From: Lactococcus formosensis
Lineage (GTDB): Bacteria > Bacillota > Bacilli > Lactobacillales > Streptococcaceae
Reading direction: 5' to 3'
Length of the DNA: 64,000 bases
Assembly (NCBI RefSeq): GCF_018403745.1
Contig: NZ_BOVP01000006.1
Location: 60,405-124,404, forward strand
Shown here: positions 27,898-35,897 of the stretch, one piece after another
Numbering within the stretch: the stretch's first letter is position 1
Layout of the letters: each line of letters opens with the position of its first letter
Notes under the pieces: model-generated
Told to the model about the DNA's origin: nothing
What the model saw: the letters and a program-made list of their open reading frames with translations, nothing else
Database searches by the model: none
Made by a program: the position numbers and the translations under genes

Positions 27898-28497
27898 TTA
27901 CTCCATAATGTCTGATAATTTTTTGATGCTTCGCGTTGCTTTGGAATACTCCTGCTGAGTATCAAAGAAAATAGTCGCAATACCCGCTGCACGACCGGCT
28001 TCAATGTCCAAAGGACGATCACCAATCATCACCGTCTTCTTGGGGTCTAAGTTATATTTTTGCACTAAATAATTAATTGAATCCGGTGCTGGTTTACGCG
28101 GAAAACCATTATCTGCCGTGACAACTTCAGTAAAATATTGAGAAATATGGGCTGCTTCAAGAATATCCAGTACCTGTTTGTCTCTGTGAGAAATCATGAA
28201 GTTCTTGCAGTTCTGATTCACGATAGTACCCAAGAGCTCTGAAGCCCCCTCAAACAAAATTGGTTTGACCAAAGCTTCTGCTTCCAGTTTTCGGTATGTT
28301 TCAAGAAACTCTGGTATGTGGCTCGCGTATTGCTCCACAGCATGAGCAGTGGAAACTTTGAGCGCTGCATATACATCGTCATGCAAAACGACTCGTTCTT
28401 CCTTTTGCCAAAGTGCTGCAGCAAAAGCATGACTAGAATTTTCGTAATTATTAAGTAAAGTGCCACCTAAATCCCAGATATAGTTTTCGTAGTTCAT
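27898..28497 (-). CDS. HAD-superfamily protein with altered motif I
   Basis: A 199-residue HAD subfamily IA protein. Motif I reads D9-L-G-G-T: the nucleophile Asp9 is kept but the general acid/base Asp (normally residue 11) is Gly. Motif II (ISHRD), motif III Lys (FPRKPAPD) and motif IV (MIGDRPLD) are intact. Similar genes with DLGGTL precede gyrB in streptococci, so the change is a lineage trait and not a fresh mutation. Phosphatase activity may be weak or different. No ribosome site is seen; an extended -10 lies six bases before the ATG. Confidence 0.85.
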   Translation of the reverse strand: MNYENYIWDLGGTLLNNYENSSHAFAAALWQKEERVVLHDDVYAALKVSTAHAVEQYASHIPEFLETYRKLEAEALVKPILFEGASELLGTIVNQNCKNFMISHRDKQVLDILEAAHISQYFTEVVTADNGFPRKPAPDSINYLVQKYNLDPKKTVMIGDRPLDIEAGRAAGIATIFFDTQQEYSKATRSIKKLSDIME

Positions 28498-28503
28498 TTG
28501 ATA

Positions 28504-28512
28504 ATTATATCA
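28504..28512 (-). promoter_or_regulatory. extended -10 next to the HAD start codon
   Basis: TGATATAAT on the minus strand ends six bases before the ATG at 28497. Transcription from it should start at or beside the A of the ATG, giving a leaderless mRNA. No -35 consensus or ribosome site is visible. Confidence 0.6.
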
Positions 28513-28550
28513 CAGCTAAGGGCTGGCTTTCTGTTTTAAACTTATGCTTC

Positions 28551-29534
28551 TTATTTTCGAAGTAAGGGCTGTGTGCTACATCTAAATGATCCACCTAAAC
28601 TTCGGGATATTTTGAAATCAAGGTATTCCGGACGGACTCCCCGTGCTTCAAGGGCTTCACCGATGTATTTAAACTCTGAATCTAAAATATATACTTCTTC
28701 ATTTATTGGGAGGCCATTAATCGCAAGCTTTGCAATATCTTCGAAAGGAACATTTATTTTATCCCAATTTTTAAGCAGCTCAGGTACACCTGTTAAAAAG
28801 GCTTCCTCACAGACAATCATTAGACCATCTCTGACCAGACTTAGAGCACAATCAAGATGTAAAACATCAGGATGGAGTTTAACCTCAATCACCTGATAGC
28901 CCCAATGTGCTAAATAAGCTTTAAGCCATAAATAGCCGTTATGATTGCTCGCTTTACCTGAATTTCCTACAAATACTGTTTTTTCTAAAACGAGGATATC
29001 GCCACCTTCTAAGAAAGGTCCACTCTCATCCGTTTCTCCTTGTGAAGTATCTGCCATTGGAAGAGAAACGTAAAAAGCATCGCTAGAATAGGCTTGTTCA
29101 GTGAGTAAGTTTCTTACGGGTAAAACCTCGTTGCGGCGGTGGAAAAAGCGCATAGACCCTTCAATCAAGGAGTCACCAATCGTAAAGAACGGGTCACGTA
29201 CAAAAAAGTTTGCAGCACCATAGACTTTTCCTTGTTCTTTCTCATAATCCGTGAGAAGACGTGGACGCAAAACTTCAATATCATATTTTTCTAGCAAAGC
29301 TTGCAGATTTGCACGCTCTTCTTCCCACTGCTTTTGTCTTTCGGGAAACACTTCTGCATAATTTTTTCCGCTGGTGTCTTTATTATTAAACATATCAAGG
29401 ACATCGGCTTCAAGGAAAGAACCGTCATCATTGGTATGCTCTTCGTGAGGTAAGATAAATTCCGATTGTGTTAAAACTACACGTCTCAGTGGCGCAAACT
29501 CACTTGTAACACCTATTTTTTTTATATTGTTCAT
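28551..29534 (-). CDS. amidinotransferase/dimethylargininase-family enzyme
   Basis: A 327-residue protein of the guanidino-group modifying (GME) superfamily. Catalytic elements visible are the Cys319 in GGSFRCSTQPL, a central His in VLHLDCALS, and acidic residues in FFVRDPFF and FLEGGD. These fit hydrolases or amidinotransferases acting on arginine-like substrates, such as DDAH. It is shorter than arginine deiminase and has no arc neighbours. A strong AAAGGAGGG precedes the ATG. The exact reaction is unknown. Confidence 0.8.
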   Translation of the reverse strand: MNNIKKIGVTSEFAPLRRVVLTQSEFILPHEEHTNDDGSFLEADVLDMFNNKDTSGKNYAEVFPERQKQWEEERANLQALLEKYDIEVLRPRLLTDYEKEQGKVYGAANFFVRDPFFTIGDSLIEGSMRFFHRRNEVLPVRNLLTEQAYSSDAFYVSLPMADTSQGETDESGPFLEGGDILVLEKTVFVGNSGKASNHNGYLWLKAYLAHWGYQVIEVKLHPDVLHLDCALSLVRDGLMIVCEEAFLTGVPELLKNWDKINVPFEDIAKLAINGLPINEEVYILDSEFKYIGEALEARGVRPEYLDFKISRSLGGSFRCSTQPLLRK

Positions 29535-29577
29535 GTGTATTTCCCTCCTTTAAACTAAACTGTTAACTAATTCTTAT

Positions 29578-29624
29578 ATTATAACATTTTGTGATTTTAA
29601 AAAGTCCTCACATTGGTGAGGACT
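29578..29624 (-). promoter_or_regulatory. -10 box and upstream terminator-like hairpin
   Basis: A TATAAT (29583-29578, minus strand) is placed to start the amidinotransferase mRNA near 29571. Upstream of it, AGTCCTCAC (29603-29611) and GTGAGGACT (29616-29624) form a nine-base stem with an ATTG loop, followed on the minus strand by TTTTTAAAA. The hairpin may end a short minus-strand transcript arising near 29670, or insulate the promoter. Confidence 0.6.
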
Positions 29625-29932
29625 AAAGATGTTACAAAAAGAGTATTATTTGGAATAGTTATATTATACATTCGTCTTCTTAACCAAGACTAAAAAAGAC
29701 TGCTTTTTTAATGAATCAATATCTTTTTCTATATTTGTCTGAATCTTTATGATTTTACTATAATATAATAGTAATTTCTGCCCAATACAAGGTTTAATTA
29801 AGTTTTAAATGTAATAATAATAGTTACAACACTGATAAATGTAGGCTCCTTTAAAGCAATTACAAAGATACGAAATTATTTATTCGAAGCTTTAAGGATA
29901 TCCTAGAAATAATGAACTGTTAAGGAGAACTT
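29625..29932. other. leader/promoter region of the YitT-like gene
   Basis: No gene seen. TTGTCT, an 18-base spacer and TATAAT (29759-29764) form a plausible plus-strand promoter with a leader of about 160 bases. The -10 lies in the palindrome TTACTAT-N6-ATAGTAA (29755-29774), a possible operator. On the minus strand a TATAAT occurs near 29661-29666. The rest is AT-rich. Confidence 0.5.
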
Positions 29933-30625
29933 ATGACACTTTTAGGCGTAAAAATAGATAAATATTTTATGCGGGATTTACTGATACTACTTATCGGCGT
30001 AGGGCTATATGTCCTATCTGTACAGCTTTTCGTCATCCCCAACCGACTAGCCAGCAATGGCGTTGCTGGCTTTTCTGTATTGATGGACTTTGTCTTTGGT
30101 GTTAATCCTGCTCTAACTTTCTTCCTCGTTAATGTGCCACTCTTTACTTTTGGCCGTAAATACTTATCTTCACGTGAGCTTCTTCTCAGTATTCCGGGTG
30201 CAGCCGCTATGAGTGTCTGGATGATAATTTACGAAGCAATCGGGATTACAGGAATCCAGTTTTCTAATATCGTCTTTGCTGGTATTTTTGACGGAATTCT
30301 CTCAGGAACAGCTGCTGGATTAGTCATTATCTCTGAAGGTACTTTTGGAGGCACCTTGCTTTTGGGCCGAATATTAGAAGAAAAATGGAGCTTCAAAGTG
30401 GATAAAGTTTTATTTGGTGGCGATGTCATTGTCTTAAGTCTTTCTCTTCTCACATACCTTACCTTGCCCAACTTTGCCGTCACATTGTTGTCTTGCTATC
30501 TCTTCAGTAAAGTCACTTTAATTGTTGGTCGTGCGGATTATCGTCAAGAGCTCTTACAACGACTTTCAGTCATTCGCCTACCACAATTTGGTACTCAAGC
30601 CATTAAAGAGCGAAATAGAAAATAA
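29933..30625 (+). CDS. YitT-family membrane protein, short form
   Basis: A 230-residue protein with five to six membrane helices and the YitT pattern VQLFVIPNRLASNGVAGFSVLM near the start and EGTFGGTLLLGRI later. Typical YitT proteins have about 280 residues with a soluble C-terminal DUF2179 domain; here that domain is missing and the tail is a short basic stretch. The function of the family is unclear. AAGGAG precedes the ATG. A terminator follows directly. Confidence 0.85.
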   Translation: MTLLGVKIDKYFMRDLLILLIGVGLYVLSVQLFVIPNRLASNGVAGFSVLMDFVFGVNPALTFFLVNVPLFTFGRKYLSSRELLLSIPGAAAMSVWMIIYEAIGITGIQFSNIVFAGIFDGILSGTAAGLVIISEGTFGGTLLLGRILEEKWSFKVDKVLFGGDVIVLSLSLLTYLTLPNFAVTLLSCYLFSKVTLIVGRADYRQELLQRLSVIRLPQFGTQAIKERNRK

Positions 30626-30629
30626 GAAA

Positions 30630-30660
30630 TAAAAAGTTTCCAAAAAGGAAGCTTTTTTAT
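30630..30660 (+). terminator. intrinsic terminator after the YitT-like gene
   Basis: AAGTTTCC and GGAAGCTT pair with one wobble around AAAAA, followed by a T-run. Confidence 0.8.
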
Positions 30661-30737
30661 TTCTGTTCAAAAACGAATCAGCTGTCATTTTTTCTAGCGT
30701 AATAAGTTTTGAACCTATCCACAAATTGAGACTTTTT

Positions 30738-30746
30738 TGTTATACT
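30738..30746 (+). promoter_or_regulatory. extended -10 next to the glucosaminidase start codon
   Basis: TGTTATACT ends six bases before the ATG at 30753, which has no ribosome site. This predicts a leaderless mRNA for the GH73 enzyme. Confidence 0.6.
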
Positions 30747-30752
30747 AATGTC

Positions 30753-31391
30753 ATGACATATGATAAAAAGCGTCGCAAGTCTACTTCTAAAATCCGAAGT
30801 TTCTTTCGCATTGTTTTGCAGCTTTTGATTTTTCTCTTTGTTGCAGCAAACCTCTTGAACTTTAGAATTATACAAACCAGTGATAATCGTAATGACACTG
30901 AGCTCGCTAACCAAGTTGAAACAATTACAGAATACAACTTCATTCGCACTATAGCTCCCTACGCACAAGAATCGCAAGAAAAGTACCATGTTCTCGCCTC
31001 TCTGACTTTGGCTCAGGCTGCTTTAGAAAGTAATTTTGGTCAAAGTGGACTTGCAGCAAAATACTACAATCTTTTTGGGATCAAAGCTTATGGTGATGTA
31101 CCAACTGTTACTTTAGATACGAAAGAATTTGAAAATGATAAGTGGATTACCGTAAAAGCAAAGTTTCGGGTATATGATGGCTGGAAAGAATCTGTTGAAG
31201 GACACGCCTATCTCTTTACTAAAGGAACAACATGGAACCCTAAGCAATACGCAAGTGTTTTAGCTGCGAAAAACTATAAAGAAGCTGCTAAAGCCGTGCA
31301 AACCTCTGGTTATGCAACAGACCCTGCTTATACCGAGAAGCTCATTCAAATGATTGAAAGCTACGGTCTAGATCAATACGATAAGATTTAG
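30753..31391 (+). CDS. GH73 N-acetylglucosaminidase (AcmC-like autolysin)
   Basis: A 212-residue membrane-anchored peptidoglycan hydrolase. A basic N-terminus and one hydrophobic helix (about 19-36) are followed by a glucosaminidase domain (about 65-210) with the catalytic Glu92 in LTLAQAALESNFGQSGLA and the KAKFRVYDGWKESVEGHA block. There are no LysM repeats, as in the small lactococcal AcmC type. The ATG at 30753 is chosen; a TTG at 30726 lacks a ribosome site and would place the promoter inside the gene. Confidence 0.9.
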   Translation: MTYDKKRRKSTSKIRSFFRIVLQLLIFLFVAANLLNFRIIQTSDNRNDTELANQVETITEYNFIRTIAPYAQESQEKYHVLASLTLAQAALESNFGQSGLAAKYYNLFGIKAYGDVPTVTLDTKEFENDKWITVKAKFRVYDGWKESVEGHAYLFTKGTTWNPKQYASVLAAKNYKEAAKAVQTSGYATDPAYTEKLIQMIESYGLDQYDKI

Positions 31392-31410
31392 TCCTTCTTT
31401 TCAAAAGATA

Positions 31411-31453
31411 TAAAAAAACGTAAAAACAGAGTATGGGTTTCTACGTTTTTTAT
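31411..31453. terminator. bidirectional terminator between convergent genes
   Basis: AAAAACGTA with AAAC pairs with GTTT and TACGTTTTT around a loop; A and T runs flank it. It separates the glucosaminidase and EndA-like genes. Confidence 0.75.
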
Positions 31454-31478
31454 TTTATTTAATAGTGAGTATACAATT

Positions 31479-32372
31479 CTACTGCAATATTGTTCCCTTA
31501 CCTGAGGCGTAATCAATTTGAATCCCAGGCTGGACATTAGGGATGAAAACATTAAACTCTAAGCTTCCATCTTTCGACTTAGCTTCCATATGCGTACCGG
31601 AAGGAACAAGATCGTTCCCGTCATACATAGGTTCTACGCGATAGCGGACTGTTTTATTCTTATCGAGAGCTTTGCGGACTAATCCTTCATAGTAGTTCTG
31701 TCCTGTATTTTCGTCATTGCCATTACTTGCTTGGTTGGCCCAAGCGGTTTGTGTACTGATATTTTGTGGGTTTGCTTCTGAGGCATCAAAGCCTTTGATA
31801 TTTCCTGCTAGCGCGTAGCCAATCGAATGTCCTCGGTTATAGAGTGTGCTGTATGAACCGGAAGGAATCATGAGTTGTTTCCAGCCTACAGGATTTATTT
31901 TCGCACTGTTAGACTTCCCATCTGCTCCCGTTGTTTCTGAACGGTTTTTGTACTGACGACTCGTCTTATTGAGAAGCGCATTGGCAAGTTTAGGACGGCC
32001 TAAAGCATCTTGCTTAGCCAGTTGGACATAAGGTGCACTATTAACTTTTGCATCCAAATCTGTTTTATTGTCATTGACAATAAAAGCACCTGTCCCATTG
32101 TAAGTTACTGAATCTTTGAGATTCTTTTTAATTGAAGGTGTTAAAACCGATTGTGCTAAAGACTGTGTCGGCACTTTGTCTTTGATACTGCCATAATCGA
32201 CCTTGCTAAAATTTTTAAGTTGCTGGCTTTGTGCTGGCTGATTCAGCGAGGGTGTTCCTGTAACTGTCGACAGTATTTCTGGATTTGACTTTAGAAATCC
32301 TAAACCAAGAACAATAACTGTCCCTAGAATACCCGCCCCTGCCTTCAATCCTGTTTGTTTTTTCTTTGCCAT
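31479..32372 (-). CDS. membrane-anchored DNA/RNA non-specific endonuclease (EndA-like)
   Basis: A 297-residue nuclease with a basic start, one membrane helix (about 10-27) and a beta-beta-alpha metal nuclease domain. The catalytic motif is N179-R-G-H182, an Asn form of the usual DRGH; the metal-binding Asn is probably in SEANPQNISTQTAWANQ. The pneumococcal relative EndA degrades DNA at the surface and takes part in DNA uptake. A role in nutrient scavenging or competence is possible. AGGAG precedes the ATG. Confidence 0.88.
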   Translation of the reverse strand: MAKKKQTGLKAGAGILGTVIVLGLGFLKSNPEILSTVTGTPSLNQPAQSQQLKNFSKVDYGSIKDKVPTQSLAQSVLTPSIKKNLKDSVTYNGTGAFIVNDNKTDLDAKVNSAPYVQLAKQDALGRPKLANALLNKTSRQYKNRSETTGADGKSNSAKINPVGWKQLMIPSGSYSTLYNRGHSIGYALAGNIKGFDASEANPQNISTQTAWANQASNGNDENTGQNYYEGLVRKALDKNKTVRYRVEPMYDGNDLVPSGTHMEAKSKDGSLEFNVFIPNVQPGIQIDYASGKGTILQ

Positions 32373-32439
32373 CTTCGCTCCTGATTTTATCTTATTACTT
32401 GTTCAATTGTTTCGTTTCTTATTATCTCAAAAATAACAT

Positions 32440-32465
32440 AAAGAAAATAGACTTTCGTCTACTGC
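32440..32465 (-). terminator. intrinsic terminator after the GH25 gene
   Basis: TAGAC-GAAA-GTCTA followed by TTTTCTTT on the minus strand; a short stem with a GNRA-type loop. Confidence 0.6.
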
Positions 32466-32482
32466 TACTTCCCTTTATCTTA

Positions 32483-33310
32483 TTAGGGATTTCTAAAAAG
32501 TTTATCGTACTGTTCTTGCGTACGAATCATGTTTAAATCTAAATGCCCACCATAGCTCGACAATTGTCCACGGTCCGTGAATTGGTGCATATCATAGTTC
32601 AAATCCGTTTTAGGAGATGTATCCCACATTCCCGTATTTCGACCATAATCAGCCATCCAAATTGAGCTAAAATGACTAGAATCAATCTTATGGTCAGTCA
32701 AGAACCAATCTTGAGCATAGATACCTATATTCTTTGCACCTAGGCTCTTAAGCTCCTCACGGAAAGCATCCACACCTTCGCTCATGTTATCCATGCTGAC
32801 CTCTTCAATATCCAGCCAATAATACGTTGGTTTAAAAGGATGAGCGCGCTCATAAAAAAGACGTGCCTGTTCTTTCATCTCTTCAACATTTTTACCATTG
32901 ACATAGGCATATACAGCAACAGGAACACCACGCTTTTGCAATTCGCTCATGTGCGTTTTAAATTGACGATCTTCACCACTTTTATAAGCTGCTGCATTGT
33001 CCTTACTTGACTTTCCTGTCTGTACACGTACGACAGCACCAATGACTTCTTGACTCATTAAATTATAATCAATATCTTCTGGTCGTTGCCATGCGGAGAT
33101 ATCCACTACAAATCGGTTTAAATCAACATCTTCGTTGCTTAATGATTTATTTACAACCACCGTTTCCTCTTTTTCATGCGTCGATGCCATCTCGGGAACC
33201 TGATACCTTAAGTTACCAAAAACAAAGACCAGAGCAGTAAAAATTCCAGCAACAATCACGGTTGCCAGAGGGGTAAGCTTTTTTCTCATATTACTATTTT
33301 CACTCTTCAT
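32483..33310 (-). CDS. membrane-anchored GH25 muramidase (lysozyme)
   Basis: A 275-residue exported lysozyme. One hydrophobic helix (about 13-32) is followed by a GH25 domain (about 65-272). Likely catalytic residues are Asp70 in VVDISAWQ and the acidic cluster Asp167/Glu169 in YYWLDIEEV; IGIYAQDWF and IWMADYG are family blocks. It should cut peptidoglycan between MurNAc and GlcNAc. The ATG at 33310 sits just after an extended -10; an ATG at 33289 is the alternative and has only a distant GAAGAG. Confidence 0.88.
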   Translation of the reverse strand: MKSENSNMRKKLTPLATVIVAGIFTALVFVFGNLRYQVPEMASTHEKEETVVVNKSLSNEDVDLNRFVVDISAWQRPEDIDYNLMSQEVIGAVVRVQTGKSSKDNAAAYKSGEDRQFKTHMSELQKRGVPVAVYAYVNGKNVEEMKEQARLFYERAHPFKPTYYWLDIEEVSMDNMSEGVDAFREELKSLGAKNIGIYAQDWFLTDHKIDSSHFSSIWMADYGRNTGMWDTSPKTDLNYDMHQFTDRGQLSSYGGHLDLNMIRTQEQYDKLFRNP

Positions 33311-33317
33311 TCACACT

Positions 33318-33326
33318 ATTGTAACA
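33318..33326 (-). promoter_or_regulatory. extended -10 next to the GH25 start codon
   Basis: TGTTACAAT on the minus strand ends seven bases before the ATG at 33310, and no ribosome site precedes that ATG. A leaderless mRNA is predicted, unless translation begins at 33289. Confidence 0.5.
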
Positions 33327-33359
33327 CAGATTAGGACAATTTTTTTCAGATATACATAC

Positions 33360-34484
33360 TTAATCTAACAAAAATTGTTCAAAAACTTCATTTCCTAATT
33401 CAAATCCTTTTTCTGTCATCCGTATACGTCCATCAGCTTCAAACAACATCTTTTGAATCTTTAATTTCGCAATAACTGCACCATAAACTTCTTCAAGTGT
33501 TTGGCCAAATTTCTTTTGGAAACGTTCTATAGATACACCATTTTTTTTACGTAATCCTAGAAACATTTCCTCTTCAATCATTTGTTTCCTTGTCAATACT
33601 TCTTCATTTACGCGTTTATTTTCCTCGCGTAAATAATGATGAACAGGTCCATGATTTTTATAACGAATGCCATCAAGATAACCTGAAGCTCCAGCTCCAA
33701 CGCCATAGTATTCCGCATTATCCCAATAGGTCATATTGTGCTTACTTTCATAGCCGACTTTTCCAAAGTTTGAAACTTCATAATGTGAATAACCTTTAGA
33801 AGTCAGCGTTTCAATAATATACTCATACATATCCGCATTGCGATCATCAGATGGTAAACGGAGGCGTCCACGACGTTGACGATTCATGAATACTGTATGA
33901 TCTTCTAGAATCAGGCTATATAAGGCAACATGGGGAAGGTCCAATTCTAAGAATTTATGAACATCCCTCTCAACCATTTCCATTGTTTGGTTCGGTAAGC
34001 CATATATTAAATCTATCGTGATGTTTTCAAATCCGGCAGCACGTAGTCTTTCTATTGAAGAATAGACTTCTGCTTCAGTATGTGTTCTCCCAATTTTTTT
34101 CAAGAGTTTATTATCAAAGGATTGTACGCCAAGTGAGATACGATTCACAGGCGAATCCGCTAAAACAGCAAGAACTTCATCTGTTAAATCAGAAGGGTTT
34201 GCTTCCACCGTGAACTCTTCAAGTTCTTCTAAATCAAGATTTTTCGTCAAATGCGTGAGTAATTTTTCAAGTTGATCTGCAGGCAAAACACTAGGTGTTC
34301 CGCCCCCAATATAGAGCGTTTTTAAACTACTAATACCATAGCTATCATACTCTTTAAGCAACTCATCGATGTAAGCTTCGACCGGTTGTCCCGTCATCAA
34401 AACTTTAGCAAAATCACAATAGTAACAAATATGTGAGCAAAAAGGGATATGTATATAAGCTGCTTTTGTTTCGTTCTTTTTCAC
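33360..34484 (-). CDS. hemW: HemW-type radical SAM protein
   Basis: A 374-residue radical SAM protein. The iron-sulfur motif is C16-x3-C20-x2-C23 (FCSHICYYC), followed by GGGTPS and a C-terminal HemN domain. Genes of this length were long annotated as oxygen-independent coproporphyrinogen oxidase, but the type is HemW, a heme-binding protein thought to deliver heme. That fits lactococci, which do not make heme but can use it. The start is GTG at 34484 with GAGG seven bases upstream. Confidence 0.9.
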   Translation of the reverse strand: MKKNETKAAYIHIPFCSHICYYCDFAKVLMTGQPVEAYIDELLKEYDSYGISSLKTLYIGGGTPSVLPADQLEKLLTHLTKNLDLEELEEFTVEANPSDLTDEVLAVLADSPVNRISLGVQSFDNKLLKKIGRTHTEAEVYSSIERLRAAGFENITIDLIYGLPNQTMEMVERDVHKFLELDLPHVALYSLILEDHTVFMNRQRRGRLRLPSDDRNADMYEYIIETLTSKGYSHYEVSNFGKVGYESKHNMTYWDNAEYYGVGAGASGYLDGIRYKNHGPVHHYLREENKRVNEEVLTRKQMIEEEMFLGLRKKNGVSIERFQKKFGQTLEEVYGAVIAKLKIQKMLFEADGRIRMTEKGFELGNEVFEQFLLD

Positions 34485-34531
34485 TTTATTACCTCTTCAT
34501 TATTTGTTTTATAATTTTTACAGATTTCACT

Positions 34532-35113
34532 TTATTCTATTTTTATTGACTTATCTTTCACTTTTAAAATCACTGTCATTAAGATGTTAAGCAGAAAAAG
34601 ATAAACAGGGAAAGCAAGGTGTGCAAAATCCCAAGTACTTGTAGCGGGAAGGGCAATTCCCGTGGTCACTATTCCCGCAGCAAAGGGCTTAATGCTTTCA
34701 GTTTCAGGATATCTCCAAGCTTTAATCAAGGTAGGCAAAGCTGCTAAAGCATCACTCATGATGGCCAATAAAATCGCCACATTAGAATTCTGTGTCAAAT
34801 ACCAGATAACTAAGGTGATCAGTGAAACTATTCCACAGGACAAGTCAAAAAAGGTTATTTTCCAAAAAGACTGCTTATTTATAAAGGAAGCGCCAAAAAC
34901 AAGTAAGGGCGTAAAGCCAGCCATGAAAACAGGAATTTGACCAAGGCTAAACCCCGACGAAGAAAAGGTGGCAAAAAAAGCAATCATTGGCGCTAAAGCC
35001 CAGAGAAACCAAGTTACTTTATTGGGAATCACCCAGCCTTTGAGTATTGCTTTAACGTAGCCTAAAGCAAAATACAAGGTAACAGCAGCACTTAGAAGAA
35101 GTAAATATGCCAT
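34532..35113 (-). CDS. multi-pass membrane protein with PQ-loop-like features
   Basis: A 193-residue protein with about six to seven hydrophobic segments. Two places resemble halves of PQ-loop/SWEET proteins: IPNKVTWFLWALAP and LPTLIKAWRYPETESIKPF. This is a suggestion from motif style, not a firm family call. The ATG at 35113 has AGGAGA upstream; the longer reading to 35197 is unsupported. It precedes hemW on the same strand by 47 bases. Confidence 0.6.
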   Translation of the reverse strand: MAYLLLLSAAVTLYFALGYVKAILKGWVIPNKVTWFLWALAPMIAFFATFSSSGFSLGQIPVFMAGFTPLLVFGASFINKQSFWKITFFDLSCGIVSLITLVIWYLTQNSNVAILLAIMSDALAALPTLIKAWRYPETESIKPFAAGIVTTGIALPATSTWDFAHLAFPVYLFLLNILMTVILKVKDKSIKIE

Positions 35114-35225
35114 CTCGCCGCTCTCCTTTACTGGTAAAAACTCATATCTTACTATTGTAACAAAAAAATGTTCGATTAATCGATCGAACGCTCTCATTTT
35201 AAAAATATATTTAACTTAGACACTA

Positions 35226-35501
35226 TTAAAACAGACTAGATATTTTATCAATAGCTCGTCCAAATGATCTTAGGCAGTAGCCAAAGAAATCTTTAGCTAC
35301 CTCTAAATTTAAATCGTTCGATGTCAAATTATAAGTAGTCATATAGTTTAAGAATAGTGCTGCAAGAGTTAATAGAAATAACACGACGATAATCCCAATT
35401 ATCATCTGAATTATCCGCTGATTCCTGAATTTTATATAAGCACTTCTCCATTTCGGATCGTGTCTTCTATTTTTATAAAATTCATAAGTATGCAATGCCA
35501 T
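35226..35501 (-). CDS. small single-helix membrane protein, unknown
   Basis: A 91-residue protein with a basic N-terminal third, one strong hydrophobic helix (about 32-52) and an amphipathic C-terminal part. GGAG lies six bases before the ATG, supporting a real gene. I do not recognise a family. Confidence 0.6.
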   Translation of the reverse strand: MALHTYEFYKNRRHDPKWRSAYIKFRNQRIIQMIIGIIVVLFLLTLAALFLNYMTTYNLTSNDLNLEVAKDFFGYCLRSFGRAIDKISSLF

Positions 35502-35897
35502 CTTTTACTCCATAATGTTTGATAACTAAAGTATATCATATTCAATCCCTAAAACGTTATACCTATCAGACTTTTTAACCTAATGTACATGAGAGGCTGT
35601 AATAATACCATGAAAAGTTTCTATAATCAAGATTTTTATTCAATGAAGAGGATAAGATAAATAAATTTTCTTATCCTAAACTAGGCTTTCAAAAAAGTGA
35701 GACAGCTTATATCATAATGCTTTTGACCTTTTTCTGTCTGTAAATTTACTAAACAGTGAACAATTACCACTTCTATAGAAAATCTTCGGTAATGTAAGAA
35801 TAGCCTTATTTTCACCAGTTTGATACTTATAACTACTTTTGCTCTCTTTGTGTTATAATTAATAACAAAAGTTCAATAAATTTAAATGGGAGAACAC
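35502..35897. other. intergenic region before aspD
   Basis: No gene seen in about 400 bases. It holds an inverted repeat with arms AGGATAAGA (35649-35657) and TCTTATCCT (35669-35677) around 11 bases, with no U-run, so not a normal terminator. An extended -10, TGTTATAAT (35851-35859), is the likely aspD promoter; GGGAG precedes the aspD ATG. Confidence 0.6.
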
